Assembly (NCBI GenBank): GCA_022825385.1 | Contig: JAJDWX010000015.1 | Coordinates: 115,831 to 179,830 of the forward strand | Length of the DNA stretch: 64,000 nt | From: Rhodothermales bacterium | GTDB lineage: Bacteria > Bacteroidota > Rhodothermia > Rhodothermales > VXPQ01 | Reading direction: 5' to 3' | Shown here: one piece after another, positions 1-10,663 of the stretch | How positions within the stretch are numbered: position 1 is the first letter of the stretch | Layout of the letters: each line of letters opens with the position of its first letter | Notes under the pieces: model-generated | The model's input: only the letters and a program-made list of their open reading frames with translations | The model's database searches: none | Told to the model about the DNA's origin: nothing | Translations under genes and position numbers: made by a program

Positions 1-1545
1 TTGCTGGAGCGTGGCCATGTCGTCGGGACCGGCGAGCCGCAGGCATGTCTCCCCAAGCCGGTCGGCGGCGAAAACGTCCCCTTCGTAGGGATTGAACGCA
101 ATCCAGTAGAGCACCTGGATCAATTCGTCCTCGGGATAGACATTCGCCAGGTGCTCGAACACGGCGTGCGGCGCCCACCGCTCGATCCCGCTCATCTGGT
201 ACATATCCGGCACCGCCGCCAGGAACAACACGTTGCGCGCCCGCTGCACCGGATCCGCCGTCCAGGCGGGCGGCCATACTTCAAGGTCGTCCAGAATGCA
301 CTGGATGGTCGCCTCGATATCGGGATACACCGGTTCGTCCAGCGCGGCCACCGGCGCCTCCAGCCCCTCGTCGTAGGGAAGCGCGTCGAACCGGATGTCG
401 CGGTCGATATCCTCCATGGTTACTTCTTCCCAGGAATCCGGGTAGTCGATAATGGGAAACAGCGGGGGCGGCGCGGGGGCTTGCTCCCCGGAGGCCGCGT
501 CCGCAAGTTCCTCGGACGGCGCGTCGGCGGCGGGCGCATCCGGCGCATCGAGCGGTTCCGGCGACGCCTCTGCGGAATCCGCCTCGCTTCCGGCGACCGC
601 AACCGAATCCGCCGCGGTTCCGTATGCGTCTATGCGTTTTTCCGTTTTTGCGAAATCCGCGCTGTCTGCGGCGGCAGAGCGCAGCGTTTCGGTCAGCGAC
701 GTCGCGCTGTTCGCAGGCAACCGTCCGCCGGGCAGCGCGCGTCCCGTCGTTTCTGCCAGCGCGCCCGCCAGCATCCAGCCCGCCAGCGCGGCGATCGCCC
801 ATGCCTTGCCGCGCGGGGCGCCCGTGCGCTCCCGCGTATCCCATCGAAACATTTTGGCCGCCGCCAGGCACCCCGCCGCCCCGATCAGCGACAGGGCCAG
901 CAGCGGGAAGCCCGCCTCGCCCAGCCCGCCCCCGTTCACCGTAACCTGCATCGCCTCCACCGCATAGCGTCCGGGAAAAAAGGCGGACAGATGCTGCGCC
1001 CAGACAGGCAGGCTTTGGATGCGGACCGCCACGCCCCCAATGATCAGCATGGGCAGGAAAATAGACTGCCCGAGGGCCTGCACGGCGGGCACCGTGTCCG
1101 CAAGCATGGCGATGACCAGGCCCAGCCCCACAAAGGCGAAGGCTACGAACGTGAAACTGGCCCACAGCCCGGCGATATGGTCGGGAAACGGCATACCGAC
1201 CAGCATGGCCAGCCCAACCTGAAGCGCTGCGGCGGTAAGCAGCGCCAGATACCGCGCCGTCGCCGTCGTTAGCACGAGGCGCAAGGTGGAGACGGGCGTC
1301 GCCCGGTACCGTCGCCAGACGCCCCGCTCCCGTTCGCCAACCATGGACGTCGGCAGGCCGAAACAGGCGCCGCCGAGGGCGGTCACGGTAAGCAATTCCC
1401 CCATGTGATCGACCAGCGGCACGGGTTCGTGCCGGTAGAGCACAAGGAAGGCGACGAGAAAAACAAGCGGGAAAAGATAGCCGTAGACGAGGGCCATCCT
1501 GTTCCGGTAATAGAGCCGCAGTTCGATGAGCAAGGCGTACGTCAT
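1..1545 (-). CDS. ABC-2 type transporter permease with long C-terminal extension (3' end outside window)
   Basis: Not in the supplied ORF track because it runs off the window edge. Reading the minus strand from 1545 gives MTYALLIELRLYYRNRMALVYGYLFPLVFLVAFLVLYRHEPVPLVDHMGELL..., still open at position 1 (...LIQVLYWIAFNPYEGDVFAADRLGETCLRLAGPDDMATLQQ). ATGA overlap with the upstream ATPase gene. Confidence 0.85.
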   Translation of the reverse strand, partial: MTYALLIELRLYYRNRMALVYGYLFPLVFLVAFLVLYRHEPVPLVDHMGELLTVTALGGACFGLPTSMVGERERGVWRRYRATPVSTLRLVLTTATARYLALLTAAALQVGLAMLVGMPFPDHIAGLWASFTFVAFAFVGLGLVIAMLADTVPAVQALGQSIFLPMLIIGGVAVRIQSLPVWAQHLSAFFPGRYAVEAMQVTVNGGGLGEAGFPLLALSLIGAAGCLAAAKMFRWDTRERTGAPRGKAWAIAALAGWMLAGALAETTGRALPGGRLPANSATSLTETLRSAAADSADFAKTEKRIDAYGTAADSVAVAGSEADSAEASPEPLDAPDAPAADAPSEELADAASGEQAPAPPPLFPIIDYPDSWEEVTMEDIDRDIRFDALPYDEGLEAPVAALDEPVYPDIEATIQCILDDLEVWPPAWTADPVQRARNVLFLAAVPDMYQMSGIERWAPHAVFEHLANVYPEDELIQVLYWIAFNPYEGDVFAADRLGETCLRLAGPDDMATLQQ

Positions 1546-2489
1546 GACGAGGCCTCTCCATGCGTTTCGTCCGCCGCCTCGCCTTCGTTCTGCGTCCATT
1601 CGATGAGCGCGTCTTCCAGCGTGGCGCGGCGGACATGCAGTTCGACGAGGGTTGCCCCTGCTGCTTCCATCCGCTCCGCAAGCGCGGCGAGCGCTCGGTG
1701 CGCCGCTTCCGCCCGAAACCGCGCCGTGCAGCCCGCCTGTTCCAGATCGCGCAGGCCCTTGATGTCCGCGAAGGTCTCCGGCGGGAGCGGGGCGGACGTT
1801 TCGAGACGGACCGACGGCGCCGCGCCCAGGTTTTCCGTCAGATCGCGGGGGGCGCCCTGCGCGACGAGCCTGCCGCGTCGCATGATCGCCACGCGGTCGC
1901 ACAGGGTTTCCGCTTCTTCCATGTAATGCGTCGTGAGCAGTACGGTCCGGCCTTCCGCTTTCATGTCCAGAATGCGCCGGTGCAGGTCGCGGCGCGAAGC
2001 CGGGTCCAGGCCCGTCGTGGGTTCGTCCAGCAACACCACCTCGGGCCGGTTCACGAACGCCAGCGCCAGCGCCAGCCGCCGCCGCTGCCCTCCCGACAGG
2101 GTATGAAAGGGCGCGTCCGCCCGGTCCTCCAGCGCAAACCGCTGCAAGAGGGCGTCGGGGGCTTCCGCCTCGCGGTAAAACGAACCAAAGAGCCGAAGCG
2201 CTTCCCTGGGCGTGATCTTGTCCTGCAAGGCGTTCGTCTGAAGCGCCGCGCCGATGCGCTGCTGCATGTCGCGACCGCGGCGGCGGGCGTCTATTCCGGC
2301 TATCCGTACGCTCCCCCGATCCGGCCGCCGCAGCCCCAGCATGCACTCTATCGTGGTGGTTTTGCCCGCGCCGTTCGGACCCAGGAGGCCAAAAATTTCG
2401 CCCGCCGCCACATCGAACGTAACCCCGCAGGCGGCGGGCGTCCCGCCGTACGCTTTCCATAGATCATGCACGTGAACCCGGGCGGACAT
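1542..2489 (-). CDS. ABC transporter ATP-binding protein
   Basis: Walker A GPNGAGKTTT, signature LSGGQRRR, Walker B VVLLDEPTTGLDP; likely start at MSARVHVHDLW inside the longer ORF. Confidence 0.95.
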   Translation of the reverse strand: MSARVHVHDLWKAYGGTPAACGVTFDVAAGEIFGLLGPNGAGKTTTIECMLGLRRPDRGSVRIAGIDARRRGRDMQQRIGAALQTNALQDKITPREALRLFGSFYREAEAPDALLQRFALEDRADAPFHTLSGGQRRRLALALAFVNRPEVVLLDEPTTGLDPASRRDLHRRILDMKAEGRTVLLTTHYMEEAETLCDRVAIMRRGRLVAQGAPRDLTENLGAAPSVRLETSAPLPPETFADIKGLRDLEQAGCTARFRAEAAHRALAALAERMEAAGATLVELHVRRATLEDALIEWTQNEGEAADETHGEASS

Positions 2490-2690
2490 GGCGTTAAGAT
2501 CGAAAAGCGGCGGAAAAAAAGGAGGATAGCAGAACAATGCCCCTTACCTTCGCGCCCGCCGGGATGTTCTCTGAAAAGACGCGAGGGGACCGGATTCCGC
2601 CGCCGCGCATTGATACTGTGCCGTTTCGTTCGTATCAAGTAGGCTGTTTCGCGTCCCATCCGGTATCGTATCCTCCCCTTCGTTGATTCC

Positions 2691-3485
2691 ATGCGTTTTC
2701 CGCTTTTTCCGCGCTGGGCGGCCCTGCTGCTTGCGCTGGCCGCTGCACGGGCGCCTGTCCCGGTCGCGCAGGCCCAGGCCCCGGACGATTCCCCGGCGGT
2801 CCGCCGCGCGCCGAACATCGTGTTCATCCTGGCCGACGACCTTGGCTACGGAGATTTGAGCGTCTATGGGCAAAAACGCTTCGCGACGCCCCGGCTGGAC
2901 CGGATCGACGAACTGGGCCTCGGCGAGGACACCATCGTGCTTTTCACCAGCGACAACGGCCCGCACGGCGAAGGCGGGGCGGACCCTGGCTATTTCGAAT
3001 CCAACGGTCCGCTGCGGGGCATGAAGCGGGATTTGTACGAAGGCGGCATTCGCGTGCCGATGATCGCCTGGGGGCCGGGCTACGTGCCGTCCGGGCAAGT
3101 CAGCGACCACGCTTGGGCCATGTGGGACGTTTTTCCCACCCTTGCCGCTTTCGCCGGAGCGGACGTCCCGGATGTGGACGGCCTGTCCATGGCGGCGCTG
3201 CTTCGAAACGACGGCCCCGTGCCCATGCATCGCGCGCTCTATTGGGAGCATCGCAACAATATGGAGGCGAGATATTCCCAGGCCGTGCGGCAGGGGGACT
3301 GGAAACTGCTGCGCGTGTGGACCCCGGATCGGCAGGCGACCGAATTGTACGATCTGCGCCGCGACGTCGGGGAATACCACGATCTTTCCGAACGATACCC
3401 GGATGTGGTGCAGCGCCTGAAGGCCCTGATCGAGGAGGTGCGAACGGAGCCGGAAATGGACGTTTTCAAAAACCCCTACGAATGA
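2691..3485 (+). pseudogene. sulfatase with internal in-frame deletion removing the catalytic C/S-x-P-S-R region
   Basis: 264 aa; N-terminal NIVFILADDLGYGDLSVYG joins directly to TSDNGPHGEGGADPGYFESNGPLRGMKRDLYEGGIRVP. The middle ~200 residues found in the 19867-21315 homologue are absent. Confidence 0.8.
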
Positions 3486-3567
3486 TCCTGAACGCGCCTT
3501 GCGGAACCTTTGCCCGCCATGCACCCTGACGGCGCAAGGGGATGCGGCGCAGAAACTGGTACGAGAC

Positions 3568-4950
3568 ATGACCTTTTTTCTGAAAATCATGAAGCGCAAG
3601 ACGGCGCTACGGCTGGCCCTGCTGTGCCTGCTGGCGTTTTCCATGCAGGCGGACGTCTTTGGACAAGCGGCGGACCCGCCGCCGAATTTCGTGGTGTTGT
3701 TTGCGGACGATCTCGGCTACGGCGATCTGGGCAGTTACGGAAACCCGACCATTCGTACGCCCGAACTCGACCGCATGGCGGACGAGGGCATCCGGCTCAC
3801 CTCTTTTTACGTAACCGCGGCGGTCTGTACGCCGTCGCGCGCGGGCTTGCTGACGGGCCGCTATCCCATTCGCCATCTCCCGCACAATCTGGGGCCGGAG
3901 TCGAAAAACGGGCTGCCGCTCGACGAAACCCTGATCGGCGAGCCCCTGCAGGCACGCGGCTATCGGACCATGATGGTCGGAAAATGGCATCTCGGACATG
4001 CCGAGGACGCCTACATGCCCGTTTCGCGGGGGTTCGACGGATACTACGGCCTGCTCTACAGCAACGATATGATTCGTCCGTGGGTGCAGACCGACGCGCC
4101 GCTCTATATGTTCAGGGACCTGGAGCCGATCCGCGAACCGCTGAACCAGGATACGCTGACGGTTACGTACACCAAAGAGGCCGTTCGCTTCATCGAAGAG
4201 GCCGGGACGGAGCCGTTCTTTCTGTATCTCGCCTATGGAATGCCCCACGTGCCCGTCTACCCGGCGCCGCATCGGGACGGTCGGTCTCGCAAGGGGCGGT
4301 ACGGGGACGTGATCGAAACCATCGACTGGAGCGTCGGGGAGATTCTGGCCGCGCTCAGGGCCAACGGGCTGGACGAGCGCACCCTTGTGATCTTCGCCAG
4401 CGACAACGGACCGTGGCAGGCCATGCCGGACCGCATGTTCCAGACGGACATGATGCCGCTGCACGAACCCGTCGAACCGTGGCACAGCGGGTCGGCGGGG
4501 CCTTTGCGCGGCTACAAGGGGACGACTTTCGAGGGCGGTTTTCGGGTGCCGTTCATTGCGCGCTGGCCGGGACGCATTCCTGCGGGGCGCGTTTCCGCCG
4601 ACATGCTTTCTTCGCTGGACGTGTTCCCGACGCTGCTGGATGCGGCGGGCCTTGCGGCGCCGGACAATCTCGACGGAACCAGCGCGCTCTCCTTCCTGAC
4701 GACGCGGGCCGTTTCCTCTCCGCGGAGCGTCTTCTATTATTATCTGGGGGACCGGATCGAAGGGGTGCGGGAAGGCCCCTGGAAACTGCGTATCGCCCCT
4801 GCGCCCGGAGGCACGCAAGGCGAACCGGCCCTGTACCATTTGGACGAAGATCCCGAAGAGAAATACAATCGGGCGGAGGCGTACCCGGACCTGACGGCTC
4901 GCTTGCAGGCGACCATGGAGGGATTCGATGCGGAAGCAAGGCGGCCTTAA
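3568..4950 (+). CDS. sulfatase (arylsulfatase family), signal peptide
   Basis: DDLGYGDLGSYG, CTPSR formylglycine motif, GKWHLG, SDNGPW; likely start MTFFLKIMKRK. Confidence 0.93.
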   Translation: MTFFLKIMKRKTALRLALLCLLAFSMQADVFGQAADPPPNFVVLFADDLGYGDLGSYGNPTIRTPELDRMADEGIRLTSFYVTAAVCTPSRAGLLTGRYPIRHLPHNLGPESKNGLPLDETLIGEPLQARGYRTMMVGKWHLGHAEDAYMPVSRGFDGYYGLLYSNDMIRPWVQTDAPLYMFRDLEPIREPLNQDTLTVTYTKEAVRFIEEAGTEPFFLYLAYGMPHVPVYPAPHRDGRSRKGRYGDVIETIDWSVGEILAALRANGLDERTLVIFASDNGPWQAMPDRMFQTDMMPLHEPVEPWHSGSAGPLRGYKGTTFEGGFRVPFIARWPGRIPAGRVSADMLSSLDVFPTLLDAAGLAAPDNLDGTSALSFLTTRAVSSPRSVFYYYLGDRIEGVREGPWKLRIAPAPGGTQGEPALYHLDEDPEEKYNRAEAYPDLTARLQATMEGFDAEARRP

Positions 4951-4989
4951 TAATTTAGGCGCGAAAACGTGGCGATTAAATAATTAAGG
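4945..4989. repeat. AT-rich imperfect inverted repeat shared with 31547-31592
   Basis: CCTTAATAATTTAGGCGCGAAAACGTGGCGATTAAATAATTAAGG; contains the stop codons of both convergent ORFs. Confidence 0.6.
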
Positions 4990-5330
4990 CAGAACCATCC
5001 ACGCTACGCTCGCGCAGGAGATGCTTGGACAACCGCTTCGCATCTTCAAGACGGTCCACGAAATGCCTGTCGGGGACACGGCGAAAGATATTGAGAGATC
5101 GTAGCGTCCTGGCCACGTCTCCAGACAGGCCCAACACAACGCAGGCCGTGTCGTCGTCGATGGCGTTTTGGACGAGTTCCTTGATCGCGAGCGCAGCGCT
5201 ATCGTCCACGCCGGTTGCGGCCTCTGGAATGCGGGCAGGCCCGCAGGAATCGCGCCGATGGTTCGCGCCTCGGTGAGCCAGATCCAATCCGCATCGCCTG
5301 CGGTTGGGGCCCCGCCTGTCCAGCCCTATG
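4976..5330 (-). pseudogene. remnant of SulP-family anion (sulfate) transporter: membrane-domain fragment plus STAS-domain end
   Basis: One frame reads ADWIWLTEARTIGAIPAGLPAFQRPQPAW (SulP-like IPAGLPAF); another reads VDDSAALAIKELVQNAIDDDTACVVLGLSGDVARTLRSLNIFRRVPDRHFVDRLEDAKRL (STAS-like). Intervening membrane region missing and frame shifted. Confidence 0.65.
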
Positions 5331-5340
5331 CTGCGCCCCC

Positions 5341-7770
5341 CTACCGCTTCAGCTCCACGCCAAACCCCGCCACAATCCGCGGACCCGCAAAATCTTCCGA
5401 ACCGCCGAGGCGGCGGGCGAGGTCCAGGCGAAGCGGCGTACCCCCGATCCGGGTCAGGGAAACGCCGATCTCGTGCACAGTCTGATCCGCGCAGCGCGGC
5501 GGGAGGGTACAGAAAAATCCTTCGGGAAGGGAGGAGGCGGGCAATCCTGCGACGCGCCCGTGCGCTCCGAACGCCGCAAGGCCCATCCGCAAACGGACCA
5601 GCGGCCACAGCCGAACCCATTCGAAAGGGAGCGTCGCGAAGTCGTGGCGCCAGAAAACGGCGGCGTACCGCGCCCCTTGCAGCGGGCGTCCGTGCAGAGA
5701 CCGGAACGCATTGCGCCGGTTCGCCCGGAGGCCATCGAAAAGGTCGAGTCCGGCGTCGAGCAGCGCGCGCCGCTGCGGCGGAAGATCGCCGAAGGACGCG
5801 CTGGCCTGGAGGCGGATATGCAGGCGCGCGGGCGTGGGGCGATATCGGCGCAGCGTGGGTTGCGCGAGGTCGATATGCCCGCCCAGCGCGCTAAACGCTC
5901 CGGCGCTCGCAAGCCGCCCGGACGAACCATGCTCCATCCGAAGCGCGGCGGAGCGGAGGGTCCGGCTGGCGCGGACGGGCAAGGCAAGCGTGGCGTACGC
6001 GGACAAGAACGTCCCGTCCCGAATGGCCGGATTCTCTCGAAAAGCCTGCGCGTACGGCCAGGAACGGGGTACTTGCCGCGCCACCGATTCTGCCTCTTCC
6101 CGCGCAATCCCGGCGGCGAAATGCAGTGCCCGCCATGCGGTTTCCACGCCGGCGCCGTAGCGGGTCCGCCGAAAATAATCGAAATAATCCCGCCCGCCGA
6201 GGGCCGCCTGCACCGAAGCAAGCGCCTCGCTGTGTCTGGACCCCGCGCCCTGCGACGCAATATCCCGTGCATACGAAACGCGAAGCAGGGCGCGGGCGCC
6301 GAGCGGCCTCTTCAGGGCGACGTACGACCGGGTCTCCTTCAGTCCGGTTGCCTGGCCCAGGCGCCACGCCATGCGGACGCCGGAAAAAAGGTCCAGTTCG
6401 TTGCCGACGCTGCTGAACAGGCCGTCCACCCGATTGTAGCGGAACCGGAACCGGTATCCCATGACCACGGGCCATTGCAGCCGATCAGAAATCTCCGGAT
6501 CCAGAAAGCCCACGAACCGCCCTGCGCGCCGTTCGGGCGGAAACGCCTCGTTCAGCGTCAGGTTGGCGGCGCGCAGGTCGGCGAGCGCGTCCAGTTCGCG
6601 GGCCGTCATGGGCATCAGCGCTTGCCCGTATCGAAAATCCGGGTCGCGCCAGGGCGTGGTTACCGAGGCAAACTGTTCCGGGGGAATGTCGATGCGGTGC
6701 GCGGCCAGTATCGTCCGCCGCCGAAACCCCACGACGCGCGCCTGCTGCGTCCCGACCGCAGCGCGAAGCGTCCCCTCCATATCCAGATTGACAGGCGCCC
6801 AGAACCCGCCGTCCGCCTCCCGAAAGTGCTGCGCGTACCGGACGCGCCAGCCGGACGTCGGGTCGGGAAAAACCACGTGCCGCGCCGGGAACAGCCGGGC
6901 TTCCAGCAAGACGAACGCTTCGTCCAGGACGGAAATCTGCCCGATAAAGGTAGCCTCCTCTTCGCCGACCGGAGAGACGTTCAGGTCGTAGATCGTCCGG
7001 TCGCCCAGCGCGCGCTCCGCGGCCACCCGGAATACGTAATGCTCCAGCGCGTCGGGGTGGGTGGGTCCGATCATCCGTTGTCCCTGAATGGTCACGAAAT
7101 CCTCGTACAGGTTCGGCACGTCGTGCGCCGCGGGCAAGGGGAGTTCTTCGCTCCATGCCCCGGTTTGGCTCACGGCGCTTACCGTCGCGCGCGGGGCGGC
7201 CTGCTCCCCGTCTCCATACGACCACAGCAGGTCGAACGCGGTATCGCTGAGATGGACGATGCGGTCGCCGCGCGCAAGCGTCATGCGGGTCTGCCCCGCC
7301 ACGGCAAGCGAAGCAATCTCCGCGAACATGCGCTGCTTGCGGCGAATCACCTGTTCCATCAAGCCGTATGCGAACCCCTCGCCCGACACCAGCGCTTCTG
7401 CCAGCGGAATCACGACGGGCGCGAGGCGGATCACGAGCGATTCCGCCTCGTTCGGGGGCACGGGCAATGCGAGCGGGGCGTATCCGAGATGCTGGACGAC
7501 GATGGTATCGGGCAGCGCGGGCAATTCCAGCGCAAACCGTCCCTCCGCATTCGTAATGGCGCCGTAGGCCATGTCCTCCGTGAATACATGCGCGCCGGTC
7601 AGCAAGGCGCCGGTTGCTTCGTCCGCCACCGTCCCCCCGATGCGCGCCTGCCCGGCGGCGGGCCCGGCAGCGAGGGCGAGCGGAAGGATATAGAGGAGAT
7701 ATCGGAGCACGGCGAACAAGGGAAGGGTTTTCGTCCGGGCGGGCCGCCGCGAAAGCCGGACGGCGGACAA
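5341..7770 (-). CDS. DUF5686 / carboxypeptidase-regulatory-like domain outer-membrane protein
   Basis: Signal peptide, GTVADEATGALLTGAHVFTEDMAYGAITNAEGRFAL (CarboxypepD_reg-like), long beta-barrel-like C-terminus. Confidence 0.85.
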   Translation of the reverse strand: MSAVRLSRRPARTKTLPLFAVLRYLLYILPLALAAGPAAGQARIGGTVADEATGALLTGAHVFTEDMAYGAITNAEGRFALELPALPDTIVVQHLGYAPLALPVPPNEAESLVIRLAPVVIPLAEALVSGEGFAYGLMEQVIRRKQRMFAEIASLAVAGQTRMTLARGDRIVHLSDTAFDLLWSYGDGEQAAPRATVSAVSQTGAWSEELPLPAAHDVPNLYEDFVTIQGQRMIGPTHPDALEHYVFRVAAERALGDRTIYDLNVSPVGEEEATFIGQISVLDEAFVLLEARLFPARHVVFPDPTSGWRVRYAQHFREADGGFWAPVNLDMEGTLRAAVGTQQARVVGFRRRTILAAHRIDIPPEQFASVTTPWRDPDFRYGQALMPMTARELDALADLRAANLTLNEAFPPERRAGRFVGFLDPEISDRLQWPVVMGYRFRFRYNRVDGLFSSVGNELDLFSGVRMAWRLGQATGLKETRSYVALKRPLGARALLRVSYARDIASQGAGSRHSEALASVQAALGGRDYFDYFRRTRYGAGVETAWRALHFAAGIAREEAESVARQVPRSWPYAQAFRENPAIRDGTFLSAYATLALPVRASRTLRSAALRMEHGSSGRLASAGAFSALGGHIDLAQPTLRRYRPTPARLHIRLQASASFGDLPPQRRALLDAGLDLFDGLRANRRNAFRSLHGRPLQGARYAAVFWRHDFATLPFEWVRLWPLVRLRMGLAAFGAHGRVAGLPASSLPEGFFCTLPPRCADQTVHEIGVSLTRIGGTPLRLDLARRLGGSEDFAGPRIVAGFGVELKR

Positions 7771-7942
7771 AGCGCAAGCGACGCGCCGGGCGCAATGGTT
7801 TTGACGGCGTATCGAAAAATACGTTAAGGACGCGCTTGTTCAGCGTAATGCTAACGAAAAACCGGCGGGGTTCGTATCATGGACCGCAACGCGCTCGCAA
7901 GAAATTTCGCTGCTTCCCAACGGACACCTACCGCCGACGACA

Positions 7943-9640
7943 ATGGATCGAAGGCTTTTTCTTGGCAATCTGGCCGCTGCGGCCGGGCTGGGCGCGCTGG
8001 GCGCGTCGCATGCCCTCGTCGCCGGTCCGCATCCTCCGGCCCGCGAACGCCGCGCCGACGTGGTCATTCTGGGCGGCGGCACGGGAGGCGTCGCCGCCGC
8101 GCTGGGCGCTTTGCGCAGCGGAAGCCGGGTCGTCATGACCGAAGAAACGGACTGGATTGGCGGGCAATTGACCCAGCAGGCGGTTCCCCCGGACGAACAC
8201 CCCTGGATCGAGCAGTTTGGCGCGCCTGCCTCGTACCTCGATTTCCGGCGGCGGGTGCGCGCTTTGTACCGGCGGGCCTATCCGCTTGCCGAAGGCGCTT
8301 CGGAACCGCTGAATCCGGGCAATTGCGGGGTTTCTTACCTGTGTCACGAACCGCGCGTCGCGCTGGCCGCGCTGGAAGAAATGCTGGCTTCCTATGCGAG
8401 CAGCGGCCAACTCGTCGTTTTGCTGCGCCATGCGTGCGTGGGGGCGAGCGTTACGGGAGATCGCATCGAATCCGTGCGCGTACGGGACGAGCGAACCGGA
8501 ACCGAAACCGAGTTGACGGCCCCGTTTTTCATCGACGCGACGGAGTTGGGGGACGTGCTTCCGCTGGCGGGGGTCGAATACGTAACCGGGGCGGAAGCTG
8601 CGGGCGAGACGGGCGAGCCGCACGCCCCCGCCGAGGCACAACCGCAAAACATGCAAGCGTCCACCTGGTGTTTCGCCATGGAGCATGTGGACGGCGAAAA
8701 TCATGTCATCGAACGGCCTGCCGAATACGCCTTCTGGCGCGATTACGCGCCGGATCTTGCGCCGCCCTGGCCCGGCCCCCTGCTGAGTTTCACCTACAGC
8801 CATCCGATCACGCTCGAACCGCGCACGTTGCCGTTCGATCCGCGGACGAACGACGGGGGATGGTGGACGTATCGCCGCCTTATCGATCCGGCCAACTTCG
8901 CGCCGGGAACGTATCCGGGCGGCGTTACGCTGGTCAACTGGCCGCAAAACGATTACCTCCTCGGCAATTTCGTAGACGTAAGCCCCGAAGAAAAAGCCCG
9001 GCATCTTGCCGGGGCCATGGCCCTTAGCCGGTCCCTTTTCTACTGGCTGCAAACGGAAGCCCCCCGGCCCGACGGGGGCGCAGGCTGGCCCGGCCTGCGG
9101 TTGCGCGGCGATCTGACCGGCGCCCGCCACGGATTGGCGAAACGGCCCTACATTCGGGAAGCCCGCCGCATTCGGGCCGAGTTCACGGTGTGCGAACAGC
9201 ATGTGGGCCTGGAGGCGCGCATGGCGGAAACGGGCCTGCCCCAAGGAGAAGTTACCGCCGCTTCTTTTCCGGATTCCGTGGGCATCGGCAGTTACCGCAT
9301 CGACCTGCATCCGTCCACGGGCGGGGACAACTACATCGACGTCGGGTCCCTGCCCTTCGAAATTCCGCTCGGCGCCCTGCTCCCCGTACGCATGGAGAAC
9401 CTGTTGCCCGGCGCAAAAAACATCGGTACGACGCACATCACCAACGGATGCTACCGCCTGCACCCCGTGGAATGGAATATCGGGGAGGCGGCGGGCCAAC
9501 TGGCGGCGTTTTGCCTGCGCGGCAAGCATGCCCCCCGACAAGTGCGCGCCAACGCGAAATTGCTGGAGGATTTCCAGCGCTCGCTGAAGCGGCAAGGCGT
9601 GGAGATTCGCTGGCCCGACCCGGCGAGGCGGGTGCGGTAA
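7943..9640 (+). CDS. FAD-dependent oxidoreductase, secreted
   Basis: [42 protein letters not shown]; terminal FAD-family motif [24 protein letters not shown]. Confidence 0.9.
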   Translation: MDRRLFLGNLAAAAGLGALGASHALVAGPHPPARERRADVVILGGGTGGVAAALGALRSGSRVVMTEETDWIGGQLTQQAVPPDEHPWIEQFGAPASYLDFRRRVRALYRRAYPLAEGASEPLNPGNCGVSYLCHEPRVALAALEEMLASYASSGQLVVLLRHACVGASVTGDRIESVRVRDERTGTETELTAPFFIDATELGDVLPLAGVEYVTGAEAAGETGEPHAPAEAQPQNMQASTWCFAMEHVDGENHVIERPAEYAFWRDYAPDLAPPWPGPLLSFTYSHPITLEPRTLPFDPRTNDGGWWTYRRLIDPANFAPGTYPGGVTLVNWPQNDYLLGNFVDVSPEEKARHLAGAMALSRSLFYWLQTEAPRPDGGAGWPGLRLRGDLTGARHGLAKRPYIREARRIRAEFTVCEQHVGLEARMAETGLPQGEVTAASFPDSVGIGSYRIDLHPSTGGDNYIDVGSLPFEIPLGALLPVRMENLLPGAKNIGTTHITNGCYRLHPVEWNIGEAAGQLAAFCLRGKHAPRQVRANAKLLEDFQRSLKRQGVEIRWPDPARRVR

Positions 9641-9695
9641 TATGGAATACCCCTATGCGATATAAGATATTCAGATTTTATACATATTACAATAT

Positions 9696-10127
9696 CTAAG
9701 ATCGATACAAATTCCAAATTCCCCGGATAACGCTTTGGGAATTCCAACCCACCATTTGAGTTGATGCTTCTGCTACCACAGAAGGTATGCGCTGTTGTCC
9801 CCATGGATATACTGCAAGAATTGGCTTTTTTTTGTCCATAGATGCATTAATTTCTTTCTTTATCCACGTGCTATAATTCGCATACATTCCTGTGGGAATA
9901 ACCACTACATGACTTCTTTCTATTTTTCTCAAAATAGCTTCCATAAGATCGGAATCCTTTCCTATACTGTGAATCGGATTATCCTGGGGAACCGAATAGT
10001 CCAAAAAATTAATTGAGGCTTGGCCAAAACTCCAATTTTTCTCGAATATCCAACTTTTCAAAGTTTGATAATGCCCCGAATAGGCCCATGAATGGCTTAT
10101 AAATACGTGTATTTGATGCGTACTCAT
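9696..10127 (-). CDS. TIR-like (ThsB/MTH538-type) domain protein, copy 2
   Basis: MSTHQIHVFISHSWAYSGHYQTLKSWIFEKNWSFGQASINFLDYSVPQDNPIH...SHVVVIPTGMYANYSTWIKKEINASMDKKKPILAVYPWG; ATGA overlap with the upstream gene. Confidence 0.85.
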   Translation of the reverse strand: MSTHQIHVFISHSWAYSGHYQTLKSWIFEKNWSFGQASINFLDYSVPQDNPIHSIGKDSDLMEAILRKIERSHVVVIPTGMYANYSTWIKKEINASMDKKKPILAVYPWGQQRIPSVVAEASTQMVGWNSQSVIRGIWNLYRS

Positions 10128-10663
10128 AGATCGATACCAGTTTTGATGAGCATGATGACACCGATTAAGAAAATACACAACTGAAGACATCCAAAAATCC
10201 AAGGTGTGATGGACTCGGTTTTTGTGAAAGGTATGTACTTATCAGCATCCTTACCTTCGCCCAAAACCATCCATTCCAACTCAAAAATTTGCGCCGGGAG
10301 TCGTTGTTCAAGGGCATGTATTACAGCAAATTTTCCCCTGCTCAATTGCTGAAATGAGGTAATTAACTTACGCCAAACGAAACACAGAAGCACTCCGCCA
10401 ATACCTAAAACAATAAGAAGTACGCTATATCTCAGAGCACTAGACTCTCCATTGCGCAAGAGTAAACCGGCAACCGTAAGAACAATAGAATTTACTGAGA
10501 GAAAGAATGTATTCACATTTTGACGTCTCGAAGTTAATGATTCGGACGTTTCCACAAATATTTTATACTGCGTCAGCAGTACTTGCGTATCAGAGTCAGA
10601 AAGTTCCTTGTTGATGAAACTTTCTGCATTGGTCGGGTTGTTATCTTTGTTCATGCAATGCAT
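10124..10663 (-). CDS. small multi-TM membrane protein between two TIR genes (RipA/SLATT-like effector candidate)
   Basis: Hydrophobic segments VNTFFLSVNSIVLTVAGLLL, YSVLLIVLGIGGVLLCFVW, TPWIFGCLQLCIFLIGVIMLI; N-terminal helix QYKIFVETSESLTSRRQNVNTFF. Confidence 0.7.
   Translation of the reverse strand: MHCMNKDNNPTNAESFINKELSDSDTQVLLTQYKIFVETSESLTSRRQNVNTFFLSVNSIVLTVAGLLLRNGESSALRYSVLLIVLGIGGVLLCFVWRKLITSFQQLSRGKFAVIHALEQRLPAQIFELEWMVLGEGKDADKYIPFTKTESITPWIFGCLQLCIFLIGVIMLIKTGIDL

Noticed and set aside
1-1272. 423-aa plus-strand ORF and overlapping 281-1681 minus ORF
   Set aside because: The real coding frame is the ABC-2 permease from 1545 downward.
5215-7827. 870-aa plus-strand ORF
   Set aside because: Antisense to the DUF5686 gene, no domain signatures.
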